Positions 1 through 8,349 of a stretch of DNA of 64,000 nt are shown in pieces. Position 1 is the first letter of the stretch. Every line of letters starts with the position of its first letter. This DNA comes from Sulfopaludibacter sp035606355 (GTDB lineage Bacteria > Acidobacteriota > Terriglobia > Bryobacterales > Bryobacteraceae). Both the position numbers and the translations under genes were made by a program. Location of the stretch: assembly GCA_035606355.1 (NCBI GenBank), contig DATNFO010000005.1:62001-126000 (forward strand), written 5' to 3'. The notes below the pieces were generated by a model that ran no database searches, was not told the origin of the DNA, and saw only the letters and a list, made by a program, of their open reading frames with translations.

Positions 1-1020
1 GCGCCGTGTGAACTGCACCATACGCGCCGGCACACTGCCGAAGAGGAAGCTGCCGAGGAAGACGCGCTTGGCCAGGCGCGAGCCGAACTCCAGGTCGGCG
101 GCGAAATCGCGGCGCAGCGTCCGGCTGTAGGCGGTCACTTTGTCGGCGAGCGAAGTTTCGGCGAGCACGGCCTGGGCGGCGAGATCGGCGGAACGAATGG
201 CGTAATAAAGGCCTTCGCCGGTGATCGGGTCAACCAGACCCGCGGCGTCGCCGACCGCCATCCAGCCTTCGCCGGAAACGCGATTCTGTTTCCACGACGG
301 CGTATCGAGGCAGGGAAGCAGGTGACTGTAGAAGGCCGCACCCTTCCACGGAATTTCGTGGCGCGTCATATAGTCTTCCAGCACTTTACGCAATTCCAGC
401 GCGGGGCGGCCTTTGCCGCAGATGCCGACGGAGGAATGTCCGCAGCGCGGAAAGACCCAGATGTAGCCTTCGATGCCGGGTAGAAATTGTATATCGATGT
501 GGTGCCGCTCGCCCGGGACGTAGTAACCGAGGGCTGCCATGGTGTCCTGCGGCCGCAGTTGCGTGCCCACCTGCCGCAGCGGATTGCGCGCGCCAGTGGC
601 GACGATGCAGAAATCGGCGTCGGCGATGCCGTTGGACGTGCGCAGCTTCCAACCCGATGGGGCCGCCGACATTTCCGTGATGCGCGTTTTCTCGAGCTGC
701 GCTCCGGCGCGCGCCGCGCGGTCAAGCAGCATATTGTTGAGGTCGAAACGCGAATAGATGAGCAGTGGATCGTCGAGCTTGAGGGCGACTTGACCGGCGC
801 GCGGGGCGGCGAGAACCGTTTGCGTGACGAAACGTTTGGGCGTGGCGTTGTGGAGTAGAAACGGGTACTGGCTGTAGGCCTTGTGCGTGAGTCCGCCGCC
901 GCACGGTTTTTCCCAAGCGAGTTTCTCGTCGAAGAGTTGGACCTTGAGGCCCGCCGAAGCCAGTTGTTCGGCGGCGAATGCACCCGCCGGACCTCCGCCG
1001 AGAATGGCTACGCGCTTCAT
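1..1020 (-). CDS. FAD-dependent oxidoreductase, geranylgeranyl-reductase family (3' end cut by window edge)
   Basis: Reading from the ATG at 1020 gives an open frame to the left edge with no stop. The N-terminus MKRVAILGGGPAGAFAAEQL is a Rossmann dinucleotide-binding motif (GGGPAG), followed by an acidic residue closing beta-2 and a PCGGGLTHKAY segment typical of geranylgeranyl-reductase/halogenase-like flavoproteins. Further in, GWMAVGDAAGLVDPITGEG (about residues 263-281) is the second FAD-binding motif of this group. Known members reduce isoprenoid double bonds or act as monooxygenase-like flavoproteins, so the exact substrate cannot be told here. About 340 residues are visible. The next gene upstream on this strand is the ACT-domain protein, which lies to the right. 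Confidence 0.85.
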   Translation of the reverse strand, partial: MKRVAILGGGPAGAFAAEQLASAGLKVQLFDEKLAWEKPCGGGLTHKAYSQYPFLLHNATPKRFVTQTVLAAPRAGQVALKLDDPLLIYSRFDLNNMLLDRAARAGAQLEKTRITEMSAAPSGWKLRTSNGIADADFCIVATGARNPLRQVGTQLRPQDTMAALGYYVPGERHHIDIQFLPGIEGYIWVFPRCGHSSVGICGKGRPALELRKVLEDYMTRHEIPWKGAAFYSHLLPCLDTPSWKQNRVSGEGWMAVGDAAGLVDPITGEGLYYAIRSADLAAQAVLAETSLADKVTAYSRTLRRDFAADLEFGSRLAKRVFLGSFLFGSVPARMVQFTRR

Positions 1021-1048
1021 GGTTCGATTATACCCGCGCGGGCTGCGC

Positions 1049-1432
1049 TCACTTGAGCCTCTGGAGCGCTGCGAGAGCCTTTTCCGCGGCGCCGGCGGGG
1101 ACGAACAGGTGGTCGTGATAATAAGCGGACACTACGTTCAGGGGAATGTCGTATCGCGCGAGCTGAGCGCTGACGGCGGCGAGGAGGCCGACGGCGTTCA
1201 GGCTGGAATGCACGGAGAGAGTGATGAGGCGGCAGACGAACGTGTACGCCAGGTGGAGGCGCTCGGCTTCGGCGCGCTCGCAGACGATGGTGAGTCCTTC
1301 GGCTTCGCGAAAGGTAGCGAGCGCATCGAGGTCCGGCGGGGCGGCGGCGACGGTGCAGAATACGAATTCGCCGGGTTGGAGGACGGGCTCCATGCCGGCG
1401 AGGAGACGGGCGAGGCCGGTTTCGCCGGGCAC
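1049..1432 (-). CDS. ACT domain-containing protein
   Basis: A 127-residue protein starting at GTG, 7 bases after the stop of the lipoprotein gene upstream, so the two are probably co-transcribed. The pattern of a PGEFVFCTV strand, a segment around EGLTIVCE and a second half with SSLNAVGLLAAVSAQLA and FVPAG resembles the stand-alone two-ACT-domain proteins (COG3602 type). ACT domains usually bind amino acids and regulate enzymes, but no partner is encoded beside it. No signal peptide is visible, so it is probably cytoplasmic. The family call is from memory of the pattern and the ligand is unknown. Confidence 0.75.
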   Translation of the reverse strand: MPGETGLARLLAGMEPVLQPGEFVFCTVAAAPPDLDALATFREAEGLTIVCERAEAERLHLAYTFVCRLITLSVHSSLNAVGLLAAVSAQLARYDIPLNVVSAYYHDHLFVPAGAAEKALAALQRLK

Positions 1433-1439
1433 GGGCCGG

Positions 1440-1880
1440 CTACTTTTTTTTGCCGGCGGGCGGCAGATCTTCGGGCGAGGGCATTTTGCCTTCGGCTCCG
1501 GCGGGTGGGGGCGCCATCTGGCCGTGGGGGCTATCGCCGGCCGGGGGCATCACGCCGGGAGCGATGGCGCCGGCTCCATGCGGATTCTCGCCGGTCTGCT
1601 TGCTACCCGTGACCACCCACTTTCCGTTCTGCTGCTCCAGATGGTAGGGCATCGTCATGCCGGCATTGGCCGGGCCGCCCTTCGGTGTGATGGCCACAGT
1701 GGCGTCGGCTTGGGAACCGTTGAACTGCACGGTAGTGAGGTCCACGTTCATGCCGGAAACGTTCAGGCCGCGGGAGTTCAGACGGTCGATGATGGCTTGA
1801 CGGATCGCGTCCTTGTTCTGATTGCCGCGGTTGCAGGCGGCCATGGACAACAACACGAGCGCAATACAGGCTGTTTTCAC
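1440..1880 (-). CDS. Secreted lipoprotein, Pro/Gly-rich tail
   Basis: A 146-residue protein with a lipoprotein signal: a hydrophobic segment ending LLSMAAC puts the lipidated Cys at residue 16. The middle (about 25-95) looks like a small alpha/beta fold with NGSQADATVAITPKGG and QQNGKWVVTGSKQ, similar in feel to DUF4878-type or NTF2-like stress lipoproteins, though I cannot assign it. The last 50 residues are rich in Pro, Gly and Ala and end in KKK, probably an unstructured periplasmic linker. The ACT-domain gene follows 7 bases downstream. Confidence 0.75.
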   Translation of the reverse strand: MKTACIALVLLSMAACNRGNQNKDAIRQAIIDRLNSRGLNVSGMNVDLTTVQFNGSQADATVAITPKGGPANAGMTMPYHLEQQNGKWVVTGSKQTGENPHGAGAIAPGVMPPAGDSPHGQMAPPPAGAEGKMPSPEDLPPAGKKK

Positions 1881-2006
1881 AACCTGATTATAACTACCGG
1901 CGGACGCCGGACCTTCGCACCTGGTGCGGGTGGCGGCGCGGACGTTTGCGGGTAGGAAGCACGAACCGCAGCGACGATTCCAGCCGGCACGTGGTCCGGC
2001 AGTTAC

Positions 2007-2249
2007 TTACCGGTGCGTCGGATCGGAGTGTTTGGCCTCGGTCCAGCCCTGGTGCACGTCTTTGGCGGCGCGGTTCAAACCGCGTTCGAGGTCATGCGCG
2101 CCCTTGGCGGCATCCTGCTTCAGTTGATAGGCGGCCCGGCCGGCCTGGCGCGCGGCGGAATCGCCTCGGCTGTTGTCGGGATGCGAGTCGGCGCATCCGG
2201 CGAGCACGGCGGCCGCGGAAACGACGAGAACGAGGGCGATCTGGCGCAT
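2007..2249 (-). CDS. Small lipoprotein
   Basis: An 80-residue protein from ATG 2249. The signal MRQIALVLVVSAAAVLAGC places the lipidated Cys at residue 19. The mature part is short, charged and probably helical (AYQLKQDAAKGAHDLERGLN) with Asp/Ser/His-rich ends, similar in size to entericidin-like or YtxH-like small envelope proteins. A longer frame extends to 2333, but its N-terminal extension is Pro/Arg-rich and would bury the lipobox, so I prefer the shorter start. Function unknown. Confidence 0.65.
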   Translation of the reverse strand: MRQIALVLVVSAAAVLAGCADSHPDNSRGDSAARQAGRAAYQLKQDAAKGAHDLERGLNRAAKDVHQGWTEAKHSDPTHR

Positions 2250-2390
2250 TGTGACGGTCTCCGATGGTCGAATAGCACGCGATGGGCCAAGAACGGGCGG
2301 CCAAGCGTGCGGAACCATCCGCCGGCTCGGCACGGTCGGGCAAATACCGGATGTTCAGTCCTGGAACTTGGCATAGCGTAAGTCCTAGAT

Positions 2391-2588
2391 ATGGCTGTAA
2401 ACCTGACGGTGGAAGAAATGCGCGAGGTGTCGCTGGCGATTGCCGCGTACCAGCATGCGCTAGAGCAGCGCAACGGTTCGGGCGCCATCACCGAGACGCT
2501 TCATTGCCTCGAAACCGCGAGGAACAAGATCGCCCGCGAATGGGAAAAGGCAGAGGGCGTGCGCACGCATTCCGGCTCGGGTTTCTAA
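2391..2588 (+). CDS. Small uncharacterised protein
   Basis: A 65-residue protein starting MAVNLTVEEMREVSLAIAAY. It is mostly helical and charged, with no membrane segment and no Cys motif. It lies 80 bases before the TPP-dependent enzyme on the same strand, with no obvious terminator between them. It looks like a real short gene because it has a coding-like amino-acid mix and a conventional ATG, but I cannot assign a family. Confidence 0.5.
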   Translation: MAVNLTVEEMREVSLAIAAYQHALEQRNGSGAITETLHCLETARNKIAREWEKAEGVRTHSGSGF

Positions 2589-2668
2589 CTGTACGTTTGC
2601 CCGGGGGCAAACCCCGCCATGTGCTCAACATCATACCCGCGCGGGCAGGGAATTGCTGTAATCGGAGC

Positions 2669-4423
2669 ATGGCGAAGACGGTTTCGGATGCGTTAGTCGA
2701 GCGGTTGATCAACTGGGGTGTGGACACGCTTTTCGGCTTGCCGGGCGACGGCATCAACGGCCTTTTCGAAGCACTGCGGACCCACCAGGACAAAATCCGG
2801 TTTATCCAGGTACGGCACGAAGAGGCGGCGGCTTTCGCGGCGGTGGGCTACGCCAAGTTCACGGGGCGCCTGGGAGTTTGCATGGCCACCAGCGGTCCCG
2901 GCGGCATCCACTTGCTCAACGGTCTTTATGACGCAAAGTGCGACGGGCAGCCGGTGCTCGCGATCACCGGTCACACGTTCCACGATCTGATCGGCACGCA
3001 TTACCAGCAGGACGTGGATCTCGACAAATTGTTCATGGATGTTGCGGTCTACAACCAGCGCGTCATGGGCGGGGCGCACGTGGAGAACCTGATCGATGAA
3101 GCCGTTAAGACGGCGCTTTCGATGCGCGGTGTGGCGCATGTCACCGTGCCGAAAGACATACAGGAATGGAAGATGGACGACGATCAGCGGAGCGGCATGA
3201 ATGTGAAGCGCCACAGCGCCGACCTGTACCCGGGGCGTTTCCCGTATCCGCCGCAGGAGCAGTTCGAAGAGGCGGCGCACCTGGTCTCAGCCGGAAAGCG
3301 CATCGCCATTCTGGCGGGACGGGGCGCGTTGGGCGCGAGGCGGCAGGTGATGGAACTGGCGCAGAAACTGAACGCGCCGGTGATCAAAGCGCTGCTCGGG
3401 AAGGCCGTGGTTCCGGACACGGACCCGTATTGCCTCGGCGGAATCGGGCTGCTGGGAACGGCGCCTTCGCAGGACGCGATGCAGGAATGCGACACCTTGA
3501 TCATGGTGGGCACCAGCTTTCCGTATATGGAGTTTCTGCCGAAGCCGGGCCAGGCCAAGGTCATTCAGGTGGATATCGACCCGGCGCGCATCGGGCTGCG
3601 TGCGCGCGCGGATGTCGGGCTGGTGGGCGATTCGGTGACGGTGCTCGACCTCTTGCTGAAGTTCCTGCCGCGTATGGAGGATCGCAGCTTCCTCGATAAG
3701 TGCCAGCGGCGTATGCGGTCATGGAATGAATTGATGGTGGAGCGCGGCACGCGGACCGACAAACCGATGAAGCCGCAGGTGGTGACGCATCATTTGAACA
3801 AACTACTGGCGCGCGACGCCATCGTCATCTCCGACAGCGGCACCATCGCAACCTGGACGGCCCGCTACGTGGACATTCACGATGACATGCAGTTTTCGCT
3901 TTCGGGAATGCTCGCAACGATGGCCAACGGGCTGCCGTACAGCATCGGCGCCTCGGTGGCGTTTCCGGGCAGGCAGGTGGTGTGCGTGGTCGGCGATGGC
4001 GGTTTGACGATGCTCATGGGCGAGATCGCGACGCTGGTGAAATACAAGCTGCCCGTGAAGGTGATCGTCATCAAGAACAATGCGCTGGGCCAGATCAAGT
4101 GGGAACAGATTGCGCAGGAGGGCAATCCGGAGTTCGGCGTCGATCTGCAGCCAATCGATTTCGTGATGCACGCGCAGGCGTGTGGCGCGGCGGGGTTCCG
4201 GCTGGAAGATCCGGCGAACGCGGAGAACGAGCTGCGAAGGCTGCTGGCGCATCCCGGTCCGGCGGTTCTGGAAGCGGTGGTAGATCCGAACGAGCCTCCG
4301 CTGCCCGGAAACATTACGATGGAGCAGAGCCTCAATTTCATGGAGGCTATGGCCAAGGGGAATAAGGACGGCTGGGACATCATTAAGACGATCGCGGGGG
4401 ATAAGATTCGGGAAGTCGTCTGA
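2669..4423 (+). CDS. Thiamine-pyrophosphate-dependent enzyme (pyruvate oxidase / acetolactate synthase-like)
   Basis: A 584-residue protein. The start at ATG 2669 follows a short AG-rich site (CGGAG) and gives the canonical N-terminus MAKTVSDALVERLINWGVD; the frame is open further upstream but that extension is not family-like. Residues 1-170 form the pyrimidine-binding domain, including the conserved Glu in VRHEEAAAFAAVGYAK that activates the thiazolium. A central Rossmann-like domain follows, and the C-terminal domain carries GDGGLTMLMGEIATL with a distal KNN, the Mg-TPP site. Overall order matches the PoxB/IlvB superfamily; the length and the FGLPGDGINGLFEAL opening look more like pyruvate oxidase-type enzymes than biosynthetic acetolactate synthase. 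No regulatory subunit gene is adjacent, which also argues against a simple IlvB. Confidence 0.88.
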   Translation: MAKTVSDALVERLINWGVDTLFGLPGDGINGLFEALRTHQDKIRFIQVRHEEAAAFAAVGYAKFTGRLGVCMATSGPGGIHLLNGLYDAKCDGQPVLAITGHTFHDLIGTHYQQDVDLDKLFMDVAVYNQRVMGGAHVENLIDEAVKTALSMRGVAHVTVPKDIQEWKMDDDQRSGMNVKRHSADLYPGRFPYPPQEQFEEAAHLVSAGKRIAILAGRGALGARRQVMELAQKLNAPVIKALLGKAVVPDTDPYCLGGIGLLGTAPSQDAMQECDTLIMVGTSFPYMEFLPKPGQAKVIQVDIDPARIGLRARADVGLVGDSVTVLDLLLKFLPRMEDRSFLDKCQRRMRSWNELMVERGTRTDKPMKPQVVTHHLNKLLARDAIVISDSGTIATWTARYVDIHDDMQFSLSGMLATMANGLPYSIGASVAFPGRQVVCVVGDGGLTMLMGEIATLVKYKLPVKVIVIKNNALGQIKWEQIAQEGNPEFGVDLQPIDFVMHAQACGAAGFRLEDPANAENELRRLLAHPGPAVLEAVVDPNEPPLPGNITMEQSLNFMEAMAKGNKDGWDIIKTIAGDKIREVV

Positions 4424-4448
4424 GGGAAGGTCGCGCAAGCGCGGCACA

Positions 4449-4533
4449 GTAGCGACCGGTCTCCTGACCGGTTGCAGGCAAACGGAGTTTGCCCGACCGC
4501 TCAAAGCGCGGCACGACAGGAAGGATTCCTGTC
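4449..4533 (+). repeat. Modular palindromic repeat, copy 1
   Basis: Begins GTAGCGACCGGTCTCC, whose core folds as ACCGGTC-TCCT-GACCGGT. A variable hairpin built on GCAAACGGAGTTTGC follows, and it ends with the hairpin GACAGGAAGGATTCCTGTC at 4515-4533. The same three module types recur through the window. The last module lies directly beside the stop codon of the small membrane-protein ORF at 4535. Confidence 0.85.
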
Positions 4534-4534
4534 G

Positions 4535-4816
4535 TCACGGCTGCACTTTGGCTTTCAATGTCACCTGCGAAACCGATTGATGGAAACAGGCTGCTGTGAC
4601 GAGCAGCGTGGAATAGGCGAACCACCCGGCCAGCACTCCGGGAATTTTGTGGTATGTCACCAGCAGGCTGGACGCGAAGTGGATCTCAATCGCTATCCAG
4701 CCGATGAGCCAGTAGCGGGAGCCATGCTGCCGGTCGCGCGCGTAGATCCACGCGAACATACTTACCAGCACGGTCATGACCGTGACTACGAGGATATGGT
4801 TGGCTTGTGGCGACAT
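4535..4816 (-). CDS. Three-helix membrane protein, possible N-terminal remnant of a membrane sensor
   Basis: A 93-residue protein with three hydrophobic segments (about 8-24, 36-54, 62-80) separated by short loops, including the basic loop YARDRQHGSRYW. The arrangement resembles the first helices of multi-helix sensor regions that precede GGDEF or histidine-kinase domains in acidobacteria, but no signalling domain follows. Its stop codon abuts the GACAGGAAGG hairpin of repeat copy 1, so the reading frame may have been cut there. It could equally be a genuine small membrane protein. Repeat copy 2 begins about 40 bases upstream of its start. Confidence 0.45.
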   Translation of the reverse strand: MSPQANHILVVTVMTVLVSMFAWIYARDRQHGSRYWLIGWIAIEIHFASSLLVTYHKIPGVLAGWFAYSTLLVTAACFHQSVSQVTLKAKVQP

Positions 4817-4856
4817 CGTAAAGCTTATCGGCCGAATGGCCGGAAGCTTGTGCGAA

Positions 4857-4950
4857 GTAGCGACCGGTCTCCAGACCGGTTGCAGGCGCGCAGAGCGCGC
4901 CGCTGGCGAGCTTCGCTCGCCTGGTACCGGTCTGGAGACCGGTACCTACT
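4857..4950 (+). repeat. Modular palindromic repeat, copy 2 (symmetrical)
   Basis: Opens GTAGCGACCGGTCTCC and closes GAGACCGGTACCTAC, so both ends carry the same module in opposite orientation, with GGCGCGC and GGCGAGC hairpins between. Read on the minus strand, its terminal TAG at 4946-4948 is the stop codon of the GH2 glycosidase gene. Confidence 0.85.
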
Positions 4951-7399
4951 TGGCTGTAACCGTGGTTTTGGCGGATTCCAGGCCTTGCGATTTTGCTGTT
5001 ACTTGAATGGCTCCGGATTGCCCGGGTTTGCTTCTTACGATCAGCAGGGCCAAACCGTTGAAAGCTTTCCGATGGTCGGCCTGGAATGGCTCCACGGTCG
5101 CGGCGTTTCCGTTATCGGCTCCCGCGATCGATCCGGGACCGCTCAGCTCAAACTGCACGAGGTTGTCGGCGAGCGGGCAGAGGTTTCCATTCTTGTCTTC
5201 GACGCGCACGGTGATGAACGAGAGGTCATCTCCATCCGCATGGATCGCCGCGCGATCGGGCAGGATGCGGATTCTCGCGGGTTCGGACGCGGTGGCCACC
5301 TGTTCCACGGCGACCTGCTTGCCGCCCTTGTATGCCACGGCCTTCAGTACGCCGGGCTGGTACGGCACCTGCCAGATCAGGCGGAATTTCGTCGTGAATT
5401 TCCTGTCGGGGCTGACCTTGGCGTTCACCGGCATCTCCCACTTGTCTGAAAATCGCGCTTTGCGGCCGAGCGATTTTCCATTCAGGAACAACTCCACTTC
5501 GTCCGCGTTGGTGTACGCCATGACGGGGATCGGCTGACCCTCGCGGGCCGCCCAATTCCAGTGCGGCAGCAGGTGCACCATCGGCTTCGTGGTCCACTCG
5601 CTCTGATAGAGAAAATAGCGGTCTTTGGGAAAACCGGCGAGGTCGACCATGCCAAAGTAGGAACTGCGCGCCGGCCAGTCGGTGGCGCGGGCGGCGGCGT
5701 TGTTGAAGAAGGGGGTGGGCTCGCCGATGTAGTCAAAACCGGTCCACACGAACTCGCCGAGCACCTGGGGAAGTTTCTCCTGATACGTGAACTCGACGTC
5801 CGGGCAATAAGCCCAGGAGGGAGCGACTACGTCATAGCTGGAAACCTGCAGCGACGGGTCTTTGGCATAGGCCTGGATGGGCAGATGGTACACACCGCGC
5901 GAGCTCACGCACGATTCGGTTTCCGAGCCGTAGACGATCCAGTCCGGATGCTCTTTCATGATCTGCTCATAGTGCATCGGCGCATAGTTGAAGCCGGGGA
6001 TGTCCACGTTTTCGGCGAGCTTGTTCTTGATGGCGTTCTCCCAGCTGTTGAAGGCGGACGTGGTGGGCCGTGTGGGGTCTTCTTCGTGGAAGAAGCCGGT
6101 GAGGCGTTTGGCTTCCTCCCAGCCGTTGGGGCGGCCCTGCTCCGGAATTTCGTTGCCGATGCTCCACATGATGATGCTGGGGTGGTTGCGGTCGCGGTGC
6201 ACGAAATCGCGGACGTCGCGCTCACTCCACTGGTCGAAATACTTGCTGTAGCCGTTGCGCTTTTTGGGGATGCGCCACATGTCGAAGGACTCGTCCATAA
6301 TCAGGAATCCCATGCGGTCGGCCAGGTCCAGCAACTCCGGCGAGGGTGGGTTGTGGCTGGTGCGGATGGCGTTCACGCCCGCGGCGCGAAGGATCTCGAG
6401 CTGACGTTCAGTGGCGCGCCGATTGACTGCGGCGCCGAGCGCTCCGAGGTCGTGATGATTGCAGACACCCTGGATCTTCAGTGTGCGGCCATTGAGGGAG
6501 AAGCCCTTCGTTTTATCGAAGGCGATGCTGCGGATGCCGAACGGAGTGGTGTAGCGATCGATGGCTTTGTTGCCGTCGAGCAGTTCGGAGACGAGCGTAT
6601 AGAGGGAAGGGGAGTCGATGTCCCAGCGCTCCGGGCGGGTAACGGATAGAGTGGCGGGCAGAGTCGCTGTGGCGTTGGCGGCGACTTGGACGGGCGCGGA
6701 CGCGGTGGCTACTCGCCGCCCCTGCGGATTCAGAATGCTCGTGCGGAGAGTCAGGGTCGCCGGCTTGCCGGACTGATTCGTGACTTCTGTTTTGACGGCT
6801 ACCGATGCGGAATCGGCGGTGACCTGGGGCGTGGTGACGTAAGTGCCCCAATGTGCGACGTGAACCGGCGCGGTGATGTCCAGCCAGACGTTGCGATAGA
6901 TGCCCGCGCCCGGGTACCAGCGCGAGGACTCGTCTTCCGGCGTGAGGCGTACGGCGACCACGTTGGTTTTACCGTCGAAGAGCAGGTAGGGAGTGAGGTC
7001 GAAGGAGAAACCGATATAGCCGTAAGGCCGCCCGCCGAGCTCGTGGCCATTGATCCACACGGTGGAGTTCGCCATGGCGCCGTCAAATTCGATGGCGATT
7101 GTGCGGGCCTTGGCGTCCGCGGGGAGGGTGAAGCTTTTGCGGTACCAGCCGGTGCCGAAAATGGGGAGCGCCCCGGTGTGCGGGTCGAGGTTGCGGTCGA
7201 AGGGACCTTCGATCGCCCAGTCGTGGGGTAGGCGCAGGCTGCGCCAGGAGGAATCGTCGAACGCCGGCTGGTCGGCGCCGGGGGCGTCGCCTTTGTAGAA
7301 GCGCCAGGTGTCGTTGAAGCTGATGCGGCGCTCACCGTGCCAGGCGAGAGGGGCCGCGCTGAGAGCGACTGCGAAGAGTCCGGCGAGAAGGGGTCTCAC
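4946..7399 (-). CDS. Secreted glycoside hydrolase family 2 (beta-galactosidase-like)
   Basis: An 817-residue protein from GTG 7399, which gives a signal peptide (RPLLAGLFAVALSAAPLA); the frame is open to 7774 but that extension is Arg/Pro-rich and not family-like. The order is sugar-binding jelly-roll (about 20-190), immunoglobulin-like domain (about 190-300), TIM barrel (about 300-580) and C-terminal beta domains. The acid/base Glu is E417 in WSIGNE and the likely nucleophile is E493 in GSETES. The C-terminal part around DGDDLSFITVRVEDKNGN is the invasin/Big-like module found in Bacteroides-type GH2 enzymes. Probably removes beta-linked sugars from plant or microbial glycans outside the inner membrane. 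The TAG stop is supplied by repeat copy 2. The gene is transcribed divergently from the gene at 7486. Confidence 0.92.
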   Translation of the reverse strand: MRPLLAGLFAVALSAAPLAWHGERRISFNDTWRFYKGDAPGADQPAFDDSSWRSLRLPHDWAIEGPFDRNLDPHTGALPIFGTGWYRKSFTLPADAKARTIAIEFDGAMANSTVWINGHELGGRPYGYIGFSFDLTPYLLFDGKTNVVAVRLTPEDESSRWYPGAGIYRNVWLDITAPVHVAHWGTYVTTPQVTADSASVAVKTEVTNQSGKPATLTLRTSILNPQGRRVATASAPVQVAANATATLPATLSVTRPERWDIDSPSLYTLVSELLDGNKAIDRYTTPFGIRSIAFDKTKGFSLNGRTLKIQGVCNHHDLGALGAAVNRRATERQLEILRAAGVNAIRTSHNPPSPELLDLADRMGFLIMDESFDMWRIPKKRNGYSKYFDQWSERDVRDFVHRDRNHPSIIMWSIGNEIPEQGRPNGWEEAKRLTGFFHEEDPTRPTTSAFNSWENAIKNKLAENVDIPGFNYAPMHYEQIMKEHPDWIVYGSETESCVSSRGVYHLPIQAYAKDPSLQVSSYDVVAPSWAYCPDVEFTYQEKLPQVLGEFVWTGFDYIGEPTPFFNNAAARATDWPARSSYFGMVDLAGFPKDRYFLYQSEWTTKPMVHLLPHWNWAAREGQPIPVMAYTNADEVELFLNGKSLGRKARFSDKWEMPVNAKVSPDRKFTTKFRLIWQVPYQPGVLKAVAYKGGKQVAVEQVATASEPARIRILPDRAAIHADGDDLSFITVRVEDKNGNLCPLADNLVQFELSGPGSIAGADNGNAATVEPFQADHRKAFNGLALLIVRSKPGQSGAIQVTAKSQGLESAKTTVTAK

Positions 7400-7485
7400 G
7401 TGGGCGATTGTAACAACTCGCGAGCTTCGCCCGGCGCGCCACGGCCGATTTCCGCAGCCACGGCGATTACCATGGAGGAGTGCGG

Positions 7486-8319
7486 ATGATGGCGGTGTTG
7501 GTGTTGGTGTTTGCCGTGACGGCGGCGGGTCAGCAGAACCCGTCTCCCATGGTCGAGCATACACGCGCTCATCCTCGCCTGACCGAGCAGAGCCCGGCGG
7601 GGCGGCGTGAGGCGCTCTCGACAGGGCGGCTTTTCGTTCCCGCGAAGCTGGCGGGCCGGAAGCGGGTACCTTTAGTCGTGCATTTCCATGGAGCGGGTTG
7701 GGTCGTGGAAATGGCCGCCGCGCAAAACGGCTTTGCTGCCATCGCGGACCAGGAGGGCTCCGGGTCCGCGGCATATGCGAAACCGTTCGCCGGCCGCGCG
7801 CGCTTTGCCGCGATGCTGCGGGAGGCCGAAGAGAAATCCGGCGCGGTGTTCGCGCCGATTACGCTGAGCTGTTGGAGTGCGGGTTACGGCGCAATCCGCG
7901 AGATCCTCGCGGACCCCGCGAGTTACGCGCGCATCGACCGCGTCCTGCTCATTGATGGACTCCATACCGGATACGCCGGCGGAAAGCCGGGGCCGCAGGA
8001 GAGTGCGCTCGAGACCGCGAACCTCGACGTTTTTCTGCGGTTCGCGCGGGACGCCGTGGCGCGACGCAAGCGAATGCTCGTGGTCCACTCGGAGATCTTT
8101 CCCGGCACTTTCGCCAGCACGACGGAGACGGCGGACTGGCTGCTCTCGCAATTGGGCGTCGGGCGTCGTGCGGTGTTGCGATGGGGTCCGATGGGCACGC
8201 AGCAGTTGAGCGAGGCGCGGGCCGGCGATTTCCGGCTGGAGGGGTTTGCCGGAAATTCCGCTCCGGACCACGTGGATCTGTTTCACGGTTTGGCTCAGTT
8301 TCTGCGTGCGCTGAGGTAG
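7486..8319 (+). CDS. Secreted alpha/beta-hydrolase-like protein
   Basis: A 277-residue protein. I choose ATG 7486 because GGAGGAG at 7474-7480 lies 5 bases upstream; a GTG at 7480 would overlap that site. A signal peptide (MMAVLVLVFAVTAAG) is followed by RVPLVVHFHGAGW, an oxyanion-type HG motif, and by LSCWSAGYGAI, where the Ser of S-A-G-Y-G is placed like a nucleophile elbow. DHVDLFHGL near the C-terminus could hold the catalytic His. This reads like an alpha/beta hydrolase with an imperfect GxSxG. Substrate unknown. It is divergent from the GH2 gene and may share a promoter region with it. Confidence 0.65.
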   Translation: MMAVLVLVFAVTAAGQQNPSPMVEHTRAHPRLTEQSPAGRREALSTGRLFVPAKLAGRKRVPLVVHFHGAGWVVEMAAAQNGFAAIADQEGSGSAAYAKPFAGRARFAAMLREAEEKSGAVFAPITLSCWSAGYGAIREILADPASYARIDRVLLIDGLHTGYAGGKPGPQESALETANLDVFLRFARDAVARRKRMLVVHSEIFPGTFASTTETADWLLSQLGVGRRAVLRWGPMGTQQLSEARAGDFRLEGFAGNSAPDHVDLFHGLAQFLRALR

Positions 8320-8349
8320 CGCGCGGCGGTTCGCTACACTAGTGTGCTC

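Noticed and set aside
2282..2668. Longer N-terminus for the TPP enzyme
   Set aside because: The extension covers the small ORF at 2391 and a non-coding-looking stretch; the ATG at 2669 gives the canonical opening.
4946..7774. Extended N-terminus of the GH2 gene up to 7774
   Set aside because: The added part is Pro/Arg-rich, overlaps the divergent gene and would destroy the signal peptide that begins at 7399.
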